A stretch of DNA of 64,000 bases from Prorocentrum cordatum (lineage: Eukaryota; Sar; Dinophyceae; Prorocentrales; Prorocentraceae), in contig CAUYUJ010020709.1 in assembly GCA_963575745.1 (NCBI GenBank), positions 71,001-135,000 of the forward strand. Reading direction: 5' to 3'. Of this stretch, positions 21,340 to 33,766 are shown piece by piece; position 1 is the first letter of the stretch, and each line of letters opens with the position of its first letter. Both the position numbers and the translations under genes were made by a program. The notes under the pieces are model-generated. The model made no database searches. It saw only the letters and a program-made list of their open reading frames with translations, and had not been told where the DNA came from.

Positions 21340-22310
21340 TTGCACGAGGAAGCTCTACGAGTGCCCGGCGGTAACCAAAGTTGACGGTTTACCGCCGGCT
21401 CCCGGTACCTTAGAAAGCTTTTCTGGAGAGCTCTGGGGAGCTCTCCTCAAGCGCTTCAGAAGCGCTGCCAGCGACGCTTCCGCGCGTGCCTGCACGCGTG
21501 CAGGCGCGCGTGGACGCGTGCCGGAAGCGCTCCCGGACACGCTGCGAAGATTTACAAGCCCCTCCGGGGATCGTGCACCGGCGAAGATGGGCGTGTCCCC
21601 TCACCACCCACCTCCGGCTTCTTCTCTGAAGCCCTCAGCTCTCCAAGGAGCTATCCGGGAATCTTCTTTTCTGGTCGGGTCGACCAAATAGCTTCACCCC
21701 GCGCCGGAATTCCTCTAGCTCATCGTTATCGAAGAGCTCTACGAGGTACCTGGTAGCGTCCCAAACCCGGATAGCGCTGCCAGGCACGCGTCCACGCGTG
21801 CCTGCACGCGTGCAGGCACGCGTGCACGCGTGCCTGAAGCGCTCCCGGAATACTCTAGAAAGCTTTCCTGAAGAGCTCTGGGGAGCTCTCCTCAAGCGCT
21901 TCTGAATCGCTGCCAGCGACGCTTCCGCGCGTGCCTGCACGCGTGCAGGCGCGCGTGGACGCGTGCCGGAAGCGCTCCCGGACACGCTGCGAAGTTTTAC
22001 AAACCCCTCCGGGGATCGTGGACCGGCGAAGATGGGCGCGCCCCCCTCGCCACCCACCTCCGGCTTCTTCTCTGAAGCCCTCAGCTCTCCGAGGAGCTAT
22101 CCGGGAACTAGCTGCACCCCGCGCCGGAATTCCTCCAGCTCATCGATGCCGAAGATCCGAGCTCTACGACGTACTAGCTGCATCCCGCGCCGGAATTCGT
22201 CTAGCTCATCGATGCCGAAGAGCTCTACGAGGTTCTAGCTGCACTCCGCGCCGGAATTCCTCTAGCTCATCGATGCCGAAGAGCTGTACGAGGTAAACCG
22301 ACGCCAGGTT
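21340..22310 (+). repeat. PAL units, HP hairpin and S-unit cluster
   Basis: HP hairpin at 21364-21398; PAL cores at about 21477, 21786 and 21920; S units near 21690-21750 and, in tandem, at 22105-22297. One S copy carries a short GATCCGAGCTCTACGACG rearrangement near 22150. Confidence 0.75.
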
Positions 22311-22359
22311 GTGACTTGGTAGCGTCCAAAACCCGCAGAGCGAAGAGACCCTTCTAGCT

Positions 22360-22520
22360 TCGCCGCTAACGCTCTTAGGCAAGCTCTACGAGTCAATTAC
22401 TCTTCTAACTTCGTTGCTAACGCTCTTAAGGAAGCTCTGCGAGTCACTAGCCCCCCAGCGCGCCGGAATTACACTTCTAGCTTCGCCGCTCACGCTCTCA
22501 GGGAAGCTCTACGAGTCCCG
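22360..22520 (+). repeat. ~62-bp tandem units
   Basis: Three copies of CTTCTAGCTTCGCCGCTAAC, GCTCTTAGG.AAGCTCTACGA and GTC. The same sequence appears once at 15515-15570 in reverse orientation. Confidence 0.7.
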
Positions 22521-22575
22521 GGCCGGCTGGGCCAGCTAGCTGCACCCCGGGCCGGAATTCCTCTAGCTCATCGAC

Positions 22576-23595
22576 GCCGCTTCAGCGTTCGCAGAAGGGA
22601 CCACAGCGCGCGTGTAAGCGTGCGCAGCAGAGACGAAGGCTCGCGTGGAACGCTTGGGCGCACGCGTGAACCGAATACCTCGTAGAGCTCTTCGGCATCG
22701 ATGAGCTCGCAGAATTCTGGCGCGGGGTGGAGCTAGTTGGCTGGCCCGGCCCGGGCGGACAACGTGTCAACCTCGGGTAGGTTTTTCGAAGATTGTGAAA
22801 TATTTTGGAATTCGTTTCAAGAACCAATATTTTTCGCACCTCAAGTGGGTTATGCCGCGCCCGCCAGTGAAATTCTCGGGTCCGTAGCTGCAATATTACT
22901 ATGAAAACAATTGGCGGAACCGACTTTCTATGAACGCCGAAAAAATTGTATTTTCGTGTTTTTCAGCTCACGCTTCAGAAAAAAAACTTTCTCCATGAGT
23001 TCCAAGCAGCGCCGCGCGCGGAAAGAGCTCTACGAGGCTCCCGGCGGTAACCTGGTTGACGGTTTACCGCCGGCTCCCAATCCGTGAGGCGTGCGTGGAA
23101 CGCTGCGAAGCGCGCGTGGCGCGCCTTCAGAGACGCTTCCAGGCGTGCCTGAAGCGCTGCGAAGCGCGCTTGACGCGCTGCGGCGCGCCCCGGGACGCGC
23201 TGCAAGTTCTGGCGACTCGCTGCGAGAATCAGTGACCGGCAAGCGTTTGCGTCCGGCCCAGCAAGCCACCAAGCCGGCTTCTTCTATGAAGCCCTTCTCA
23301 GCTCAGAAGGAGCTATCCGGGAACTAGACGCTTCGGAGATCTTGGAAGCGACGTCTCGGGGAGCTTTGATACGACCTGGGAAGAGTGCCTGACTACTGCT
23401 GCCCCCGACGCTCACCAAGACTTCTGGAGATGTTTCTACGGGGACGTATTGGAGTGAGCTCCGCGGCACACGCTGGAGGTTTGGGCAAGCTGCTGCGAGT
23501 GCTCTGGAGTGGCGAAGTTTGGCTGCTGGCTGGCGCCACCGCCCTCTGCCTTCCAATCTAAAATGTTATAGCTCTCGGAGAACTATCCGGGAATT
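22576..23595. repeat. Reverse S/T block, HP hairpin and diverged PAL-like sequence
   Basis: 22675-22975 is an S unit plus T segment on the minus strand. 23041-23073 is an HP hairpin. 23090-23330 is GC-rich with repeated GCGCTGCGAAGCGCGC-like motifs and ends GAAGGAGCTATCCGGGAA. 23330-23590 is a diverged PAL-like unit ending GAGAACTATCCGGGAA. No gene is evident. Confidence 0.6.
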
Positions 23596-24018
23596 TCAGC
23601 GGTCTTCGAAGAACCAACCCCAAGTCACCACTTTGTCCTTTCTGCCCCGGTCGGCCAACTAGCTGTGCGCTCTCGCCAAATTCCTACAGCTCTGGTTGGG
23701 CCAAGAGCTCCACGAGGCACTCCCGCGAATGGCTGGCGAGGGCGCTGGAAAAAGATGGTTGGCAAACTCTGGAATGGAGCCGGCAAGGAGCTGCAGCAAT
23801 GCTGCGTAGAAGCATCGTACAAGGGCGTCAGGCAACCGTGCTGGGCACGAACAAGAAAATGCTCCTCGGGACACGCTGCGGGGTCAAGCAAGTTGCTGCG
23901 ATAGTGCCTGACCCGGAGCCTTGAAGACGACCTGACGTAGCCCTGCCGGCCAGCTTTTTCTCCAATAGGCGCCACCGGTAATCCGTCGACCTGGTCGCCG
24001 CTGGGGACCTCGTAAGGC

Positions 24019-24125
24019 TCCGCAGCCGCGCAGCCGCGCAGGCGCAGCCGCTCAACCGCGCAGCCGCGCAGCGGCGCAGCCGCGCAGCCGCAGCCGCGCA
24101 GTCGCAGCCGCGCCCGCAGCCGCCG
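24019..24125 (+). repeat. GCAGCC-rich tandem tract, copy A
   Basis: Degenerate run of CGCAGCCGCGCAGCCGC with GCGGCGCAGCC interruptions, followed by GCCGACTCTAGATGA. Equivalent tracts are at 29015-29131 and 37583-37685. Confidence 0.85.
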
Positions 24126-24139
24126 ACTCTAGATGAATT

Positions 24140-25540
24140 TTTAGTTTTCGACTATTTCTATGAAGTCTGAGACATATTTCAACTCCCCGAGGCGTTCCAT
24201 GTGATTGATCCGTCATTCATCTGCGGGAGGAACCTTTTGTAAGCCTTCGTGCTGGCCTGTGGCTTGCAATTCGTTTTACCAACATCATCCAGAGTAATCT
24301 ATATGATCTATTCATTTGTTCCGCGAATATTGATTCAGCCAAAGCTCGAAGATCAAACGGATCTCAGGCTTATCAAGCCTCATAGCTCAAGGCGCAAACC
24401 GATCTCCGACCGTGGGACCATGTGAACGGGAGCTGAGGATGCGAACCTATCCGTGTACATTGGACCCCTGTTTGTGCTCTAATTGGCGAGATCAAATTGA
24501 AAAAACAATGTTTGCCCCAAAGAATTCCACAGTGGAATAAATTGTTCCATAGCTCGAGTAGCAAACCAATTTCAGGCGTTTGATTCTATAGATTAGAGCT
24601 CCCTATGCCGCTGAAGCTATGACTACACATAAAACCTCCCAGATCCTGAGATCAACTCGAATAACCGAGCATGTGCTCCAAAAAACAAAATGCGAATAGT
24701 TCTTCGGACATGGCCCGAACAAACCGATCTCAGGCTGTTCGGCCATGTGAGCGAGTGCTCTGATGCTGCCGACTTATTCGTCAACATAAAACTTATGTAG
24801 CCGTTTGAATGTTGAGATGTAGTCGAACATTAGAACATGTTGCCCCAATGTTTGCAGGATGCATTTTTTGTTTAATAGATGTATATTACTAATATTAAGT
24901 GTTTTTGTTTTTGTTTTTGTTGTTGATTGAAAAAAAATTGTTCTCCTACTTATTCATCCGGCCATGGCTCGAGTAGCGGACCGATTTCAGACGCCCAGAT
25001 CATCCAAACTAGAGCTTCCAATGCTGCTGGAGCTCTCGGTGCATATGAAACCTCTGTAGCTGCTCCATATCCTGAAATAGGTCGAACAAGAGCATGTGCC
25101 CAAACATTGCTTAGTGCGAGAAGATTTCGAACACAACTCGAACAGAAAATCAATCCCAGGCTGTAAGACCATGTGAGCAAGAGCTCCTGCTGCTGCTGAA
25201 CCTATTCGTCAAAATAAACCATCTGTAGCTGCTGTAAGTGTTTACATCAAATCGAAAAACCAAACAACTACCCCAGATAGTGACAAAGTGCGAATCGTTT
25301 TGGGGCCAGAACTCGAATATCACACCAATTTCAGGCTTCTCGATCCTCTACGCTGCAACTTTGGATGCTGCTGAAGCTATCGGTGCACATACAGCGTCTA
25401 TAGCTGCTCGAAAGCTCGACATTTTCACTATAAACCCAACGTGCGCATAACACATTACTTTTTGAAGGACGGTTTCTGGAAGTGAATCCGTAGAAATACT
25501 CAAGTTACGACCATGGAACTTTTACTGGCGGATACTAAAA
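24140..25540 (+). repeat. ~180-bp satellite, copy A
   Basis: The anchor CATAGCTCGAGTAGCA.ACCGA, followed by T.TCAGGC, recurs near 24386, 24550, 24710, 24964, 25132 and 25307 (irregular spacing of about 160-250 bp). Between anchors are GCTGCTGAAGCTAT, CATAAAACCTC, AACCGAGCATGTGC and GCGAATAGTTTTTCGG. The last motif and CGAG.AGCAGACCGA match the reverse complement of the foldback ~177-bp unit. Confidence 0.75.
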
Positions 25541-25559
25541 ATTCTCATGCCCGGCGTGA

Positions 25560-26510
25560 AAATCAATGAAATTTCAAATTTCGAGCAATCTTCGAAAAAC
25601 CGACCCCAAGTCACCACATTGTCCTTTTTGCCCGAGTCAGTCAACTAGCTCTGCCCTCTCGCCGAATTCCTCTATCTCTGACCGAACCAACAGCTCTACG
25701 AAATACAACCTTGTAGCTCTCACAGAGAGCTATCCGGGAAAACGCCTGTGGGAGGCGCGTGCGAATGAGCTGGAACGCATGCCTGGGAAGTTTGCCAGCT
25801 CCAGAAGCAAACGTCAACGGAGCTTCGAAAGACTTTCTGGAGAGTTTCGGGGCACGCGCGATGGGAACGAGTAAGAAATGCTGCCCGGAACACGCTGCGG
25901 GTTCAAGCAGGGCGCTGCGAAGATGCCTGACCGGGAGCTTTGGAGAGGAGCTGGCGTGGCCCTGCCAGCCGGCTTCTTCTCACAAAGAGATATCCGGGAA
26001 TTTCTGGGGCTGTCATGTGGCTCTGGCCTCCTAATCCAAGACCCTCTTGGCTATCTACGAGCTATCTGGGAAAACCCAATAGTAGGGCCTGGAGGGGCTT
26101 CTGGGCAAGCGTCTGGAACTCGCTTGGGGAAGGCCTCCCGGGACCCTCTGCAATCTCAAGCACTGCGCGCTGGGGATTCTTGACAGAAGCTGGAAAGACG
26201 TCCCCCTGCGGCTCTGTGTTCTTAATCTAAGACCACCCTATAGCTCTCTGCGAGCTATTCGGGAAAAAACCCAATAGTAGGGCGCCCGGGGGGCGTGGAA
26301 ATGCTTGGCAAAACACTCTGGAAGGACCAGGACCTTCTGAGGAGCTTCTAGGCACGCGTGTATGGAAACGCTTAGAAAAGATCTCGGGACACGCGAAAAG
26401 CTCAGGCAAGGCGCGCCGAAATGTGTGGACCGCCGCTGGAACGATCTCCAGGGCTACCCTGCGGCTGCGGCTTCTTAATCAGAAGCCCTCTAGTCTCTCT
26501 GACCTTTCTA
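25560..26510 (+). repeat. Module b, copy A (PAL-related)
   Basis: Starts with an S-like sequence (CAACTAGCTCTGCCCTCTCG, CCGAATTCCTCTA). Three PAL-like units follow with AACACGCTGCGGGTTCAAGC, GGAGCTGGCGTGGCCCTGCC, GGCTTCTTCTCACAAAGAG and ATCCGGGAA ends. Copies are at 34180-35100 and 39550-40475. No coding content is supported. Confidence 0.7.
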
Positions 26511-27760
26511 AACTGGGCGCCGGCGGTAAACCTTCAAGCAAAGATACCGGCAGGTAACTCGTAGAGCTTCTGTCCGACCGCAAGCGCCGTTACAAAAGGG
26601 AGAAAGCGCCGATCGTCATGTTACATGTTTCTCGCAAACTTTAAACCTGGTATCGGGTTTTCCCAACTCGATCGCACTAAGTCGCTGCAAAAATACTGTG
26701 TGTCGAGCCAGAGACGGAATGTGTGACACTACTATCTTCGATTATCACTTCCTGGATCATTTTTCAAGAAGAATTCGTCCTCTTTGTCCACTGGACATGC
26801 TTCGGTGACGGCGCCGTCGCTGTTTCGTTCGGACGTGCTGCTGCCAATTCTGCTTTGATTATGTTGCCAAGGGCTGGGGTTGGACATGCTCCGCAATGTA
26901 TTGGTGATCAATTTGTCGTACACACAACAATATCTACCGAATCGGCGAAATTTCTCGCTCTTGAATCTTCCGCGCGCGACGGCGCAACGTGCGAGAATCT
27001 TGAACTTCCTTGGTTTTTCAACGATTCTGGGAATTTTCACATCCGGCGGGCATCTGCCTTCACAGACGTTGTACCCCCGCAGATCGAGAAAATCTGGAGT
27101 CGATCCCGCTTTCCTTTGCAACAAGTTTCTGCGTCGATCCCTAAATCGATGACAGCGGGAATCTGGTGGCGACGGATGGCCTCGGATACTCTCGGATTGT
27201 AAAACGGCTTCGCGCCTCTATTACATGTAAGACTTGCCGATGTGCCCCCCGAAACCACAACCGCCTCCTTCCCCCTCTTCTTCCTCATCTCCTGCGCCTT
27301 CCTACTTATCCCTCCTTCCTCCCCGTTGCACTTTACCATCCATCTCTGCCTGCTCCCCCTCCCCCTCTGCCCCTCCTCCTTCCGATGCGTATGAATTTGG
27401 TTGCTTTTCTTCTGGCGTCTCTTATGCGAAACAGCCAGAAGCCTTCTGCGATGGCCCGCTACATATACGACGCACACTGTGTGCCGACAGTGCCGAAAAG
27501 CCGCTCGCGAGAAACATCAAAGAACATTGATATTACAACCAAGTGTTCGGTGGCCAAAAGAGCCAACATCAAAACAACTTGGGCAAAGAGAATACGACAC
27601 ATTACGCGTCCCTTGCCGCGGCGTCCCAAACAGCGAATATATCAAACAGCCTGCAGCACGGGATACGTGAAGATAGCGAAATACAAATCTGAAGAAGAGT
27701 CCGAAGAGGGGGGGGACAGGATGTGGAGTCGGAATAGGAAGAAAAACAATGCTTAGACGC
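26510..27760 (+). repeat. Module c, copy A (contains open frames of uncertain status)
   Basis: Begins with an HP-like hairpin (26516-26555). The plus frame 26723-27202 (159 codons) and the frame from ATG 27385 to 27756 (MRMNLVAFLLAS...YIYDAHCVPTVPK) are matched in copies B and C. All three plus frames and one minus frame are open over 26730-27120. The first 50 codons after 27385 differ between copies mainly at amino-acid-changing sites. I see no known domain and judge this more likely repeat than gene. Confidence 0.45.
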
Positions 27761-27763
27761 AAA

Positions 27764-27832
27764 CACACACAGACACACACACACACACACGCACACACAC
27801 AAACACACACACACACACGCGCACACGCCCTG
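27764..27832 (+). repeat. (CA)n microsatellite, copy A
   Basis: Interrupted ACACAC run. Shorter equivalents occupy the same place in copies B (36374-36402) and C (41748-41772). Confidence 0.95.
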
Positions 27833-27839
27833 GTCGCAT

Positions 27840-28120
27840 GCACCAAACATACCTTGCGACAGCCTTGTCCCGTGCGCTGATGCCGGCACGTGCGGCGTGT
27901 TACCGAAACCCTTGCTGCTTCTTACCCAAGCCCGTGCGGGATGTGACCGAAATCCGCATGGTCTATTATCGAAGCCCGTATTGGCCTGTTACCGAATCCT
28001 GCGTTGACGTGACACCGAAACCTGCGTTGACCCGCATTGACTTGATACAGGAACCTGCATTCAGTCAAGGTTACTGAGGCCCGAAGTATGTTACTGAAAC
28101 CCGCTGTGCGCATACTTGCC
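27840..28120 (+). repeat. Module d, copy A: ~21-bp degenerate repeats
   Basis: Repeated TTACCGAAACCCG / GTGACCGAAATCCGC / GTGACACCGAAACCTGCGTT motifs every 20-30 bp. Matched at 36410-36690 and 41780-42065. Confidence 0.7.
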
Positions 28121-29014
28121 ACTGTTCGAACTCAGCTCGAGGAGCAAACGGATCTCAGGCTGTTAGACCATGTAATCAATAGCTCATGACGCCTCTGAAC
28201 CTATTCGTCCACGTAGAACATCAATAGCTGCTGTAAATGTTGAGATCAAGTCGAACAACCAAATATTTGCCCCACGTAGTTGCAGAAAGCGAACATGTTT
28301 TCGGCCATGGCTCGAGTAGCAGACCGATCTCAAACAACCCGATGCTCTGGACTGGAGCTTCCGATGATGCTGAAGCTATTGATACACAAAAAACCTCTCG
28401 TTACTCTAAATCTTGAGATTCTGTACATAAGCCAACAGACGCAAAACGACTATTTTCTTAATGTTGGTTCCCGGAACAGAATCAGTAGAAGTCTTGGCAG
28501 TTACAGCCCCGAAGCTTTCACCAACGGATTCTAAAAATGCTAATGCTCGGCTCAAGATCTGGATTTCCAAAACCAATTTTCAAAAATTGAGCAATCTTCG
28601 AACAGCTGACCCCAGGTCACCACGTTGTCCTTTCTGCTCTGGTCGGCCAACTAGCTCTGCCCTGTCGCCAAATTCCTTCAGCTCTGGTTGGGCCAGAGCT
28701 CCACGAGGTACTCCTGCAAAAGACTTGCGAGGGCGTTGGAAAGAATGTTTCGAAGGCTGGCAAACTTTGGAAAAAGGAGCCGCCAAAGAGCCGCGGAAGC
28801 GCTGCGGAGACGCATCGCGCAAAGGCTTCAGGCAAGCGTATTGGGTATGAACAAAAAAACGCTTCTCGGGACACGCTGCGGGGTCAAGCAAATTGTTGCG
28901 ACAATGCCCGAGGGAGCCTTGAAGAGCTGGTGTAACCCTGCCGGCTGGCTTCTTCTCCAGTGGGCGCCAACGGTAAACCGTCAACCTGGTTGCCGTCGAA
29001 GACCTCGTAAAGCT

Positions 29015-29131
29015 CCGCAGCCACGCAGCCGCGCAGGCGCAGCCGCTCAGCCGCGCAGCCGCGCAGCGGCGCAGCCGCGCAGCCGAAACCGCAGCTGCGC
29101 AGTCGCAGCCGCAGCCGTACCCACAGCCGCC
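29015..29131 (+). repeat. GCAGCC-rich tandem tract, copy B
   Basis: Same degenerate CGCAGCC run as in copies A and C, ending CGCCGACTCTAGAT. Confidence 0.85.
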
Positions 29132-29996
29132 GACTCTAGATAATGTTTAATTTACGACTATTTCTGAATTTCTAAACATATTTCAACTCCCTCAGGCGTT
29201 CCATCTGATTCATCCGTCATTCATCTGCGGGAGGAACCCGTTTAAGCCTTCGTACTGGCCTTTGGCTTGCAATTCGTTTTACCAACCGCACCCCAAATAA
29301 TTATATGTTCCATTGTTTTATGCGAGTATCAATTCAGCCGGAGCTCGAAGAGCAAACGGATCTCAAACTTCCCAAGTCTCACAGCTCAAAGCGCAAACCG
29401 ATCTCAGGCTGTGGGGCCATCTGAAGGGGAACTTCTGATGATGCTGAACCTATCCGTGTACATTGGACAATTGTAGATGCTCTCAATGGCGAAATCTAGT
29501 TGAACAACAATATTTGCCCCAAACAATTGCATAATATAATCAATTGTTCCATAGCTCGAGTAGCAGACCGATCTCAGGCGTCCGATTCTATATACTAGAG
29601 TTCCCTATGCTGCTGAAGCTATCAGTACACGTAAAAACCTCCCAGATCCTGACATCAACTCGAACAACCGAGCATGTGCTCCAACACATTCAAAATGCGA
29701 AGAGTTTTTTCGGACATAGCCCGAACAAGCCGATCTCAGGCTGTTCGACCACGTGAATGGGAGCTTCTGATGCTGCTGGACCGTTTCGTCAGCATAAAGT
29801 CGATGTGGCCGTTCGGAATGTTGACGTGAAGTCGAAAAACCGAACATGTTGCCAAACTTTTCGCAGAATGCGAATCATTCTTTCGTTCATAACTCGAGTA
29901 GCAGACCGATCTCAGAAACCCAGATCCTCCAAACTAGAGCTTCTAATGCTGCTGGAGCTCTCGGTTCTGTAGCTGCTCAACATCATGAAAAATCGA

Positions 29997-31574
29997 ATAA
30001 CTCCGACGGAAGGACCCCACATGATGATCTGTTTAGCTTGCCCTTACCCTTTTCTTCCTCGCCCTGACGGACACTCTTCTGTTGCCCGCCGTTCTGCCCT
30101 CACTTATTCCGGAATAATTACAAGTTGCCGATGACCCGCTCGGATTACCAACATGAAATGCGGGACCCATAGGGAGGGGGCTCCCGCCTGAGACTTCCTC
30201 ACAATTCACTCACAGACGAGGCTCCCGCTTGATACGTCCTCCGAACTCAAGCCTGCTGAGCCCAAAACTGACGAGAGTTATAAATTGCCGATGACTTTTT
30301 TCTGATTACCAACATGAAGTGCGGGACCCATTAGGGGGGGTTCCCGCCTGAGACTCCCTCAGAATTCACTCACAAACGAAACTCCCGCTTGATACTTGCT
30401 CCAAATTCAAGCCTGAGGCGCCCAAAAGTGGGGACAGTTACAAGTTACCGATGACCCGCCCGGATTGCCAACATGAAATGCGGGACCCATGAGGAGGGGG
30501 CTTCCGCCTGAGACTTCCTCACCATTCACTCACAGACGAGGCTCCCGCTTGATACTTCCTCCAAATTCAAGCCTGGGAACACAAAAAAACGACAATTGCA
30601 CATTGCCGATGACCCGCTCGGATTACCAACATGAAATGCGGAACCCATAAGGAAAGGGCTTCCGCCTGAGACGTCCCCACGCCATTCACTCACAGACGAG
30701 GCTCCCGCTTGATACTTCCTCCAAATTCAAACCTGAGGAGCCCAAAACTTGCGACAGTTACAGGTTGCCGATGACCCGCTCGGATTACCAACATGAAATG
30801 CGGAACCCATAAGGAGGGGGCTCCCGCGTGAGAGTACCTCACAATTCACTCACAAACGAAGCTCCCGCTTGATACGTCCGCCAAATTCAAAGCTGAAAGC
30901 CCGCAAATGACGACAATTACAAGTTGCCGATGACCCGCTCGGATTACCAAAATGACATGCGGGACCCATAGGGAGGGGGCTCTCGCCTGAGACTTCCTCA
31001 CAATTCACTCACGGACGAGGCTCGCGCTTGACACTTCCTCCAAATTCAGACCTGAGGAGCCCAAAAGTGACGACAAATACAGGTTGCCGATGACCCGCTC
31101 GGATTACCAACATGAAGTGCGGGACCCATAAGGAAAGGGGCTTCCGCCTGAGACGTCCTCACAATTCACTCACAGACGAGTGAGTGATGACGAAGTGATG
31201 AGTGGGTGATGGTGAGTGAGTGAGTGATGATGATAGTGATGAGTGAGTCAGTGAGTGAGCGAGTGATGATGATGGTGATGATGATGAGTTGTGATGATGA
31301 CTGATCGTGCGATGCTGATCGTGAGTGGTGGTGATGATGATGACGAAGTGATTGGTGAGCGTGTAATGATGATGATGGTGATGATGATGCTGATGATGAT
31401 GGTGATCGTGCGATGCTGCTGATGATGAGTGATCGTGCGATGCTGATGGTGATGCTGATGCTGATGGGTGGGGAGTGATGGTGATGGTGATGGTGGTGAT
31501 GGTGAGGAGGAGGAGGAGGAGAGGAGAGGAATGAGGAGGAGGAAGGATCCTGCGCGGAGGGTGTGCAGAGAAAA
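29997..31574 (+). repeat. Minisatellite module 1 (~160-bp units, then GATG microsatellite)
   Basis: Begins ACGGAAGGACCCCACATGAT and CT-rich DNA. Seven ~160-bp units follow (TTGCCGATGACCCGCTCGGA at 30125, 30285, 30445, 30603, 30765, 30924, 31084). Each has AACATGAAATGCGGGACCCA, GGGGGCTCCCGCCTGAGACT, CAATTCACTCACAGACGAGG and CTCCCGCTTGATACTTCCTC. 31180-31540 is a degenerate TGATGA/GTGAGT tract ending GATCCTGCGCGGAGGGTGTG. Confidence 0.9.
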
Positions 31575-33503
31575 TTACCCAGACGGAAGGACCCTACATG
31601 CTAATCTGTTTACTTTGCCCTTACCCGTTTCCTCCTCGCCCTGAGGGACACTCTCCTCTCGCCCGCCGTTCTGCCCTCACCTACCCCCTCCTTTTATTTC
31701 TCCTCCTCCTCCTTCCCCACTTCCTCCTTATAATCACCCCCTCTCTACCCCTTCCCCGTCCTCGTCCTTCCCCTGCTTCTTCTCCGCGCGCCCCTCCCCT
31801 TCCCCCTGGTCGGGACAAATAAATACATTTTCCTCAACGGATTACCCGCGCTGGTTACCAACGTGAAATGCGGGACCCATAGGGAGGGGGCTCCCGCCTG
31901 AGAGTTCCTCACAAATCACTCACACACGAGGCTCCCGCTTGATACCTCCTCCAGGTTCAAGCCTGGGGAACCGAAAAATGACGACAATTACAAGTTGCCG
32001 ATGACCCGCTCGGATTCCCAACGTGAAGTGCGGGACCCATAAGGAGGGGGCTCCCGCCCGAGACTTCCTCACACTTCGTTCATATACGAGACTCCCGCTT
32101 GATACTTCCTCCAAATTCAAGCCTGGGGAGCACAAGTATGGAGACAATTACACGTTGCCGATGGCCCGCTCGGATAACCAACGTGAGGTGCGGGACCCAT
32201 AGGGATGGGACTCCCGCCTGAGACTTCCTCACAATTCACTCACAGACGAGGCTCCCGCTTAATACTTCCTCCAAATTCAAGCCTGAGGAGCCCAAACATG
32301 ACGACACTTACACATTGCCGATGACCCGCTCGGATTACCAACATGAAACGCGGTACCCATGGGGAGGGGGCTCCCGCCTGAGACTTCCTCACAATGCACT
32401 CACATACGAAGCTCCCGCTTGATACTTCCTCCAAATTCAAACCTGAGGAGCCCAACAATGATGACAATTACAAGCTGCCGATGGCCCGCTCGGATTACCA
32501 ACATGAAATCTGGGACCCATAAGGAGGGGGGCTCCCGCTTGAGACTTCCTCACAATGCACTCACAGACGAGGCTCCCGCTTGATACTTCCTCCAAATTCA
32601 AGCCTGAGGAGCCCAAAAGTGGCGACAATTACAAGTTGCCGATGAACCGCTCGGATTACCAACGTGAAGTGCGGGACCTATAGGGAGAGGGCTCCCGCCT
32701 GAGACTTCCTCACAATTCACTCACATACGAGGCTCCCTCCGCTTGATACTTCCGCCAACTTCAAGCCTGGGGAACCCAAAAATGACGACAATTACAAAGT
32801 GCCGATGGCCCGCTCGGGTTACCAACGTGGAGTGCGGGACCCATAGGGAGGGGGCTCCTGCCTGAGACTGCCCCACAATTCACTCACAGACGAGGCTCCA
32901 GCTTGATACTTCCTCCAAGTTCAGACCTGAGGAGCCCAAACATGGCGACAATCACATGTTGCCGATGACCCGCTCGGATTGCCAACATGAAATGCGGGAC
33001 CCATGGGGAAGGGGCTCCCGCCTGAGAATTCCTCACAATTCACTCACAGACGATGCTCCCGCCTGATATTTCCTCCAAATTCAAGCCTGAGGAGCCCAAC
33101 AATGACGACAATTACAAGTTGCCGATGACCCGCTCGGATTACCAACGTGGAATGCTGGACCCAAAGGGAGGGGGCTCCCGCCTGAGGCTTCCTCACAATG
33201 CACTCACATACGAGGCTCCCGCTTGATACTTCCTCCAAATTCAAGCCTGAGGAGCCCAAAAGTGACGACAATTACAGGTTGCCGATGACCCGCTCGGATT
33301 ACCAACATGAAGTGCGGGTCCCATAGGGAGGGGGCTCCCGCCGGAGACTTCCTCGGGTGACATAAGCGAGTGACGGTAATGAGTGAGTGAGTGAGTGAGT
33401 GAGTGAGTGGGTGGGTGGGTGGGTGGGTGGGTGGGTGAGTGATGATGATGATGATGCATGGTGATGAGTGCGATGATGATGATGATGATGCTGATGATGA
33501 TAG

Positions 33504-33562
<59 letters not shown>

Positions 33563-33579
33563 GTGGTGGTAATGAGTGC

Positions 33580-33650
<71 letters not shown>

Positions 33651-33712
33651 GAGGGAGAATGAGAGAGAGGGAGGAGGAGGAGAGATCCTGCGCGGAGGGT
33701 GTCCAGAGAAGA
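31575..33712 (+). repeat. Minisatellite module 2 (duplicate of module 1)
   Basis: Repeats the module 1 plan: ACGGAAGGACCCTACATGCT, CT-rich leader to 31830, about ten ~160-bp units (31840-33355), a GAGTG/GATG microsatellite (33360-33680), then GATCCTGCGCGGAGGGTGTC. The (GATGAT)n tract gives long Met- and Asp-rich frames that are not genes. Confidence 0.9.
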
Positions 33713-33766
33713 CAAGAACCCCACTTAGGATGTGGGGAACAAGAACCCCACTTAGGATGTGGGTCC
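33711..33766 (+). repeat. Two 26-bp direct repeats at the insert end
   Basis: AAGAACCCCACTTAGGATGT followed by GGG occurs twice, just before the interrupted satellite resumes with CAGCATGTGCCCAAAC. Confidence 0.8.

Larger units (their letters stand above)
23595..28585 (+). repeat. Higher-order repeat copy A (~4.99 kb)
   Basis: Module order: a (23595-24000), (GCAGCC)n tract, ~180-bp satellite (24140-25540), module b (25560-26510), module c (26510-27760), CA tract, module d (27840-28120), satellite (28120-28585). The same order is found in copies B and C. The anchor CTTCGAA...CCGACCCCAGGTC-like lies at about 23605, 28596 and 37168. Confidence 0.85.
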
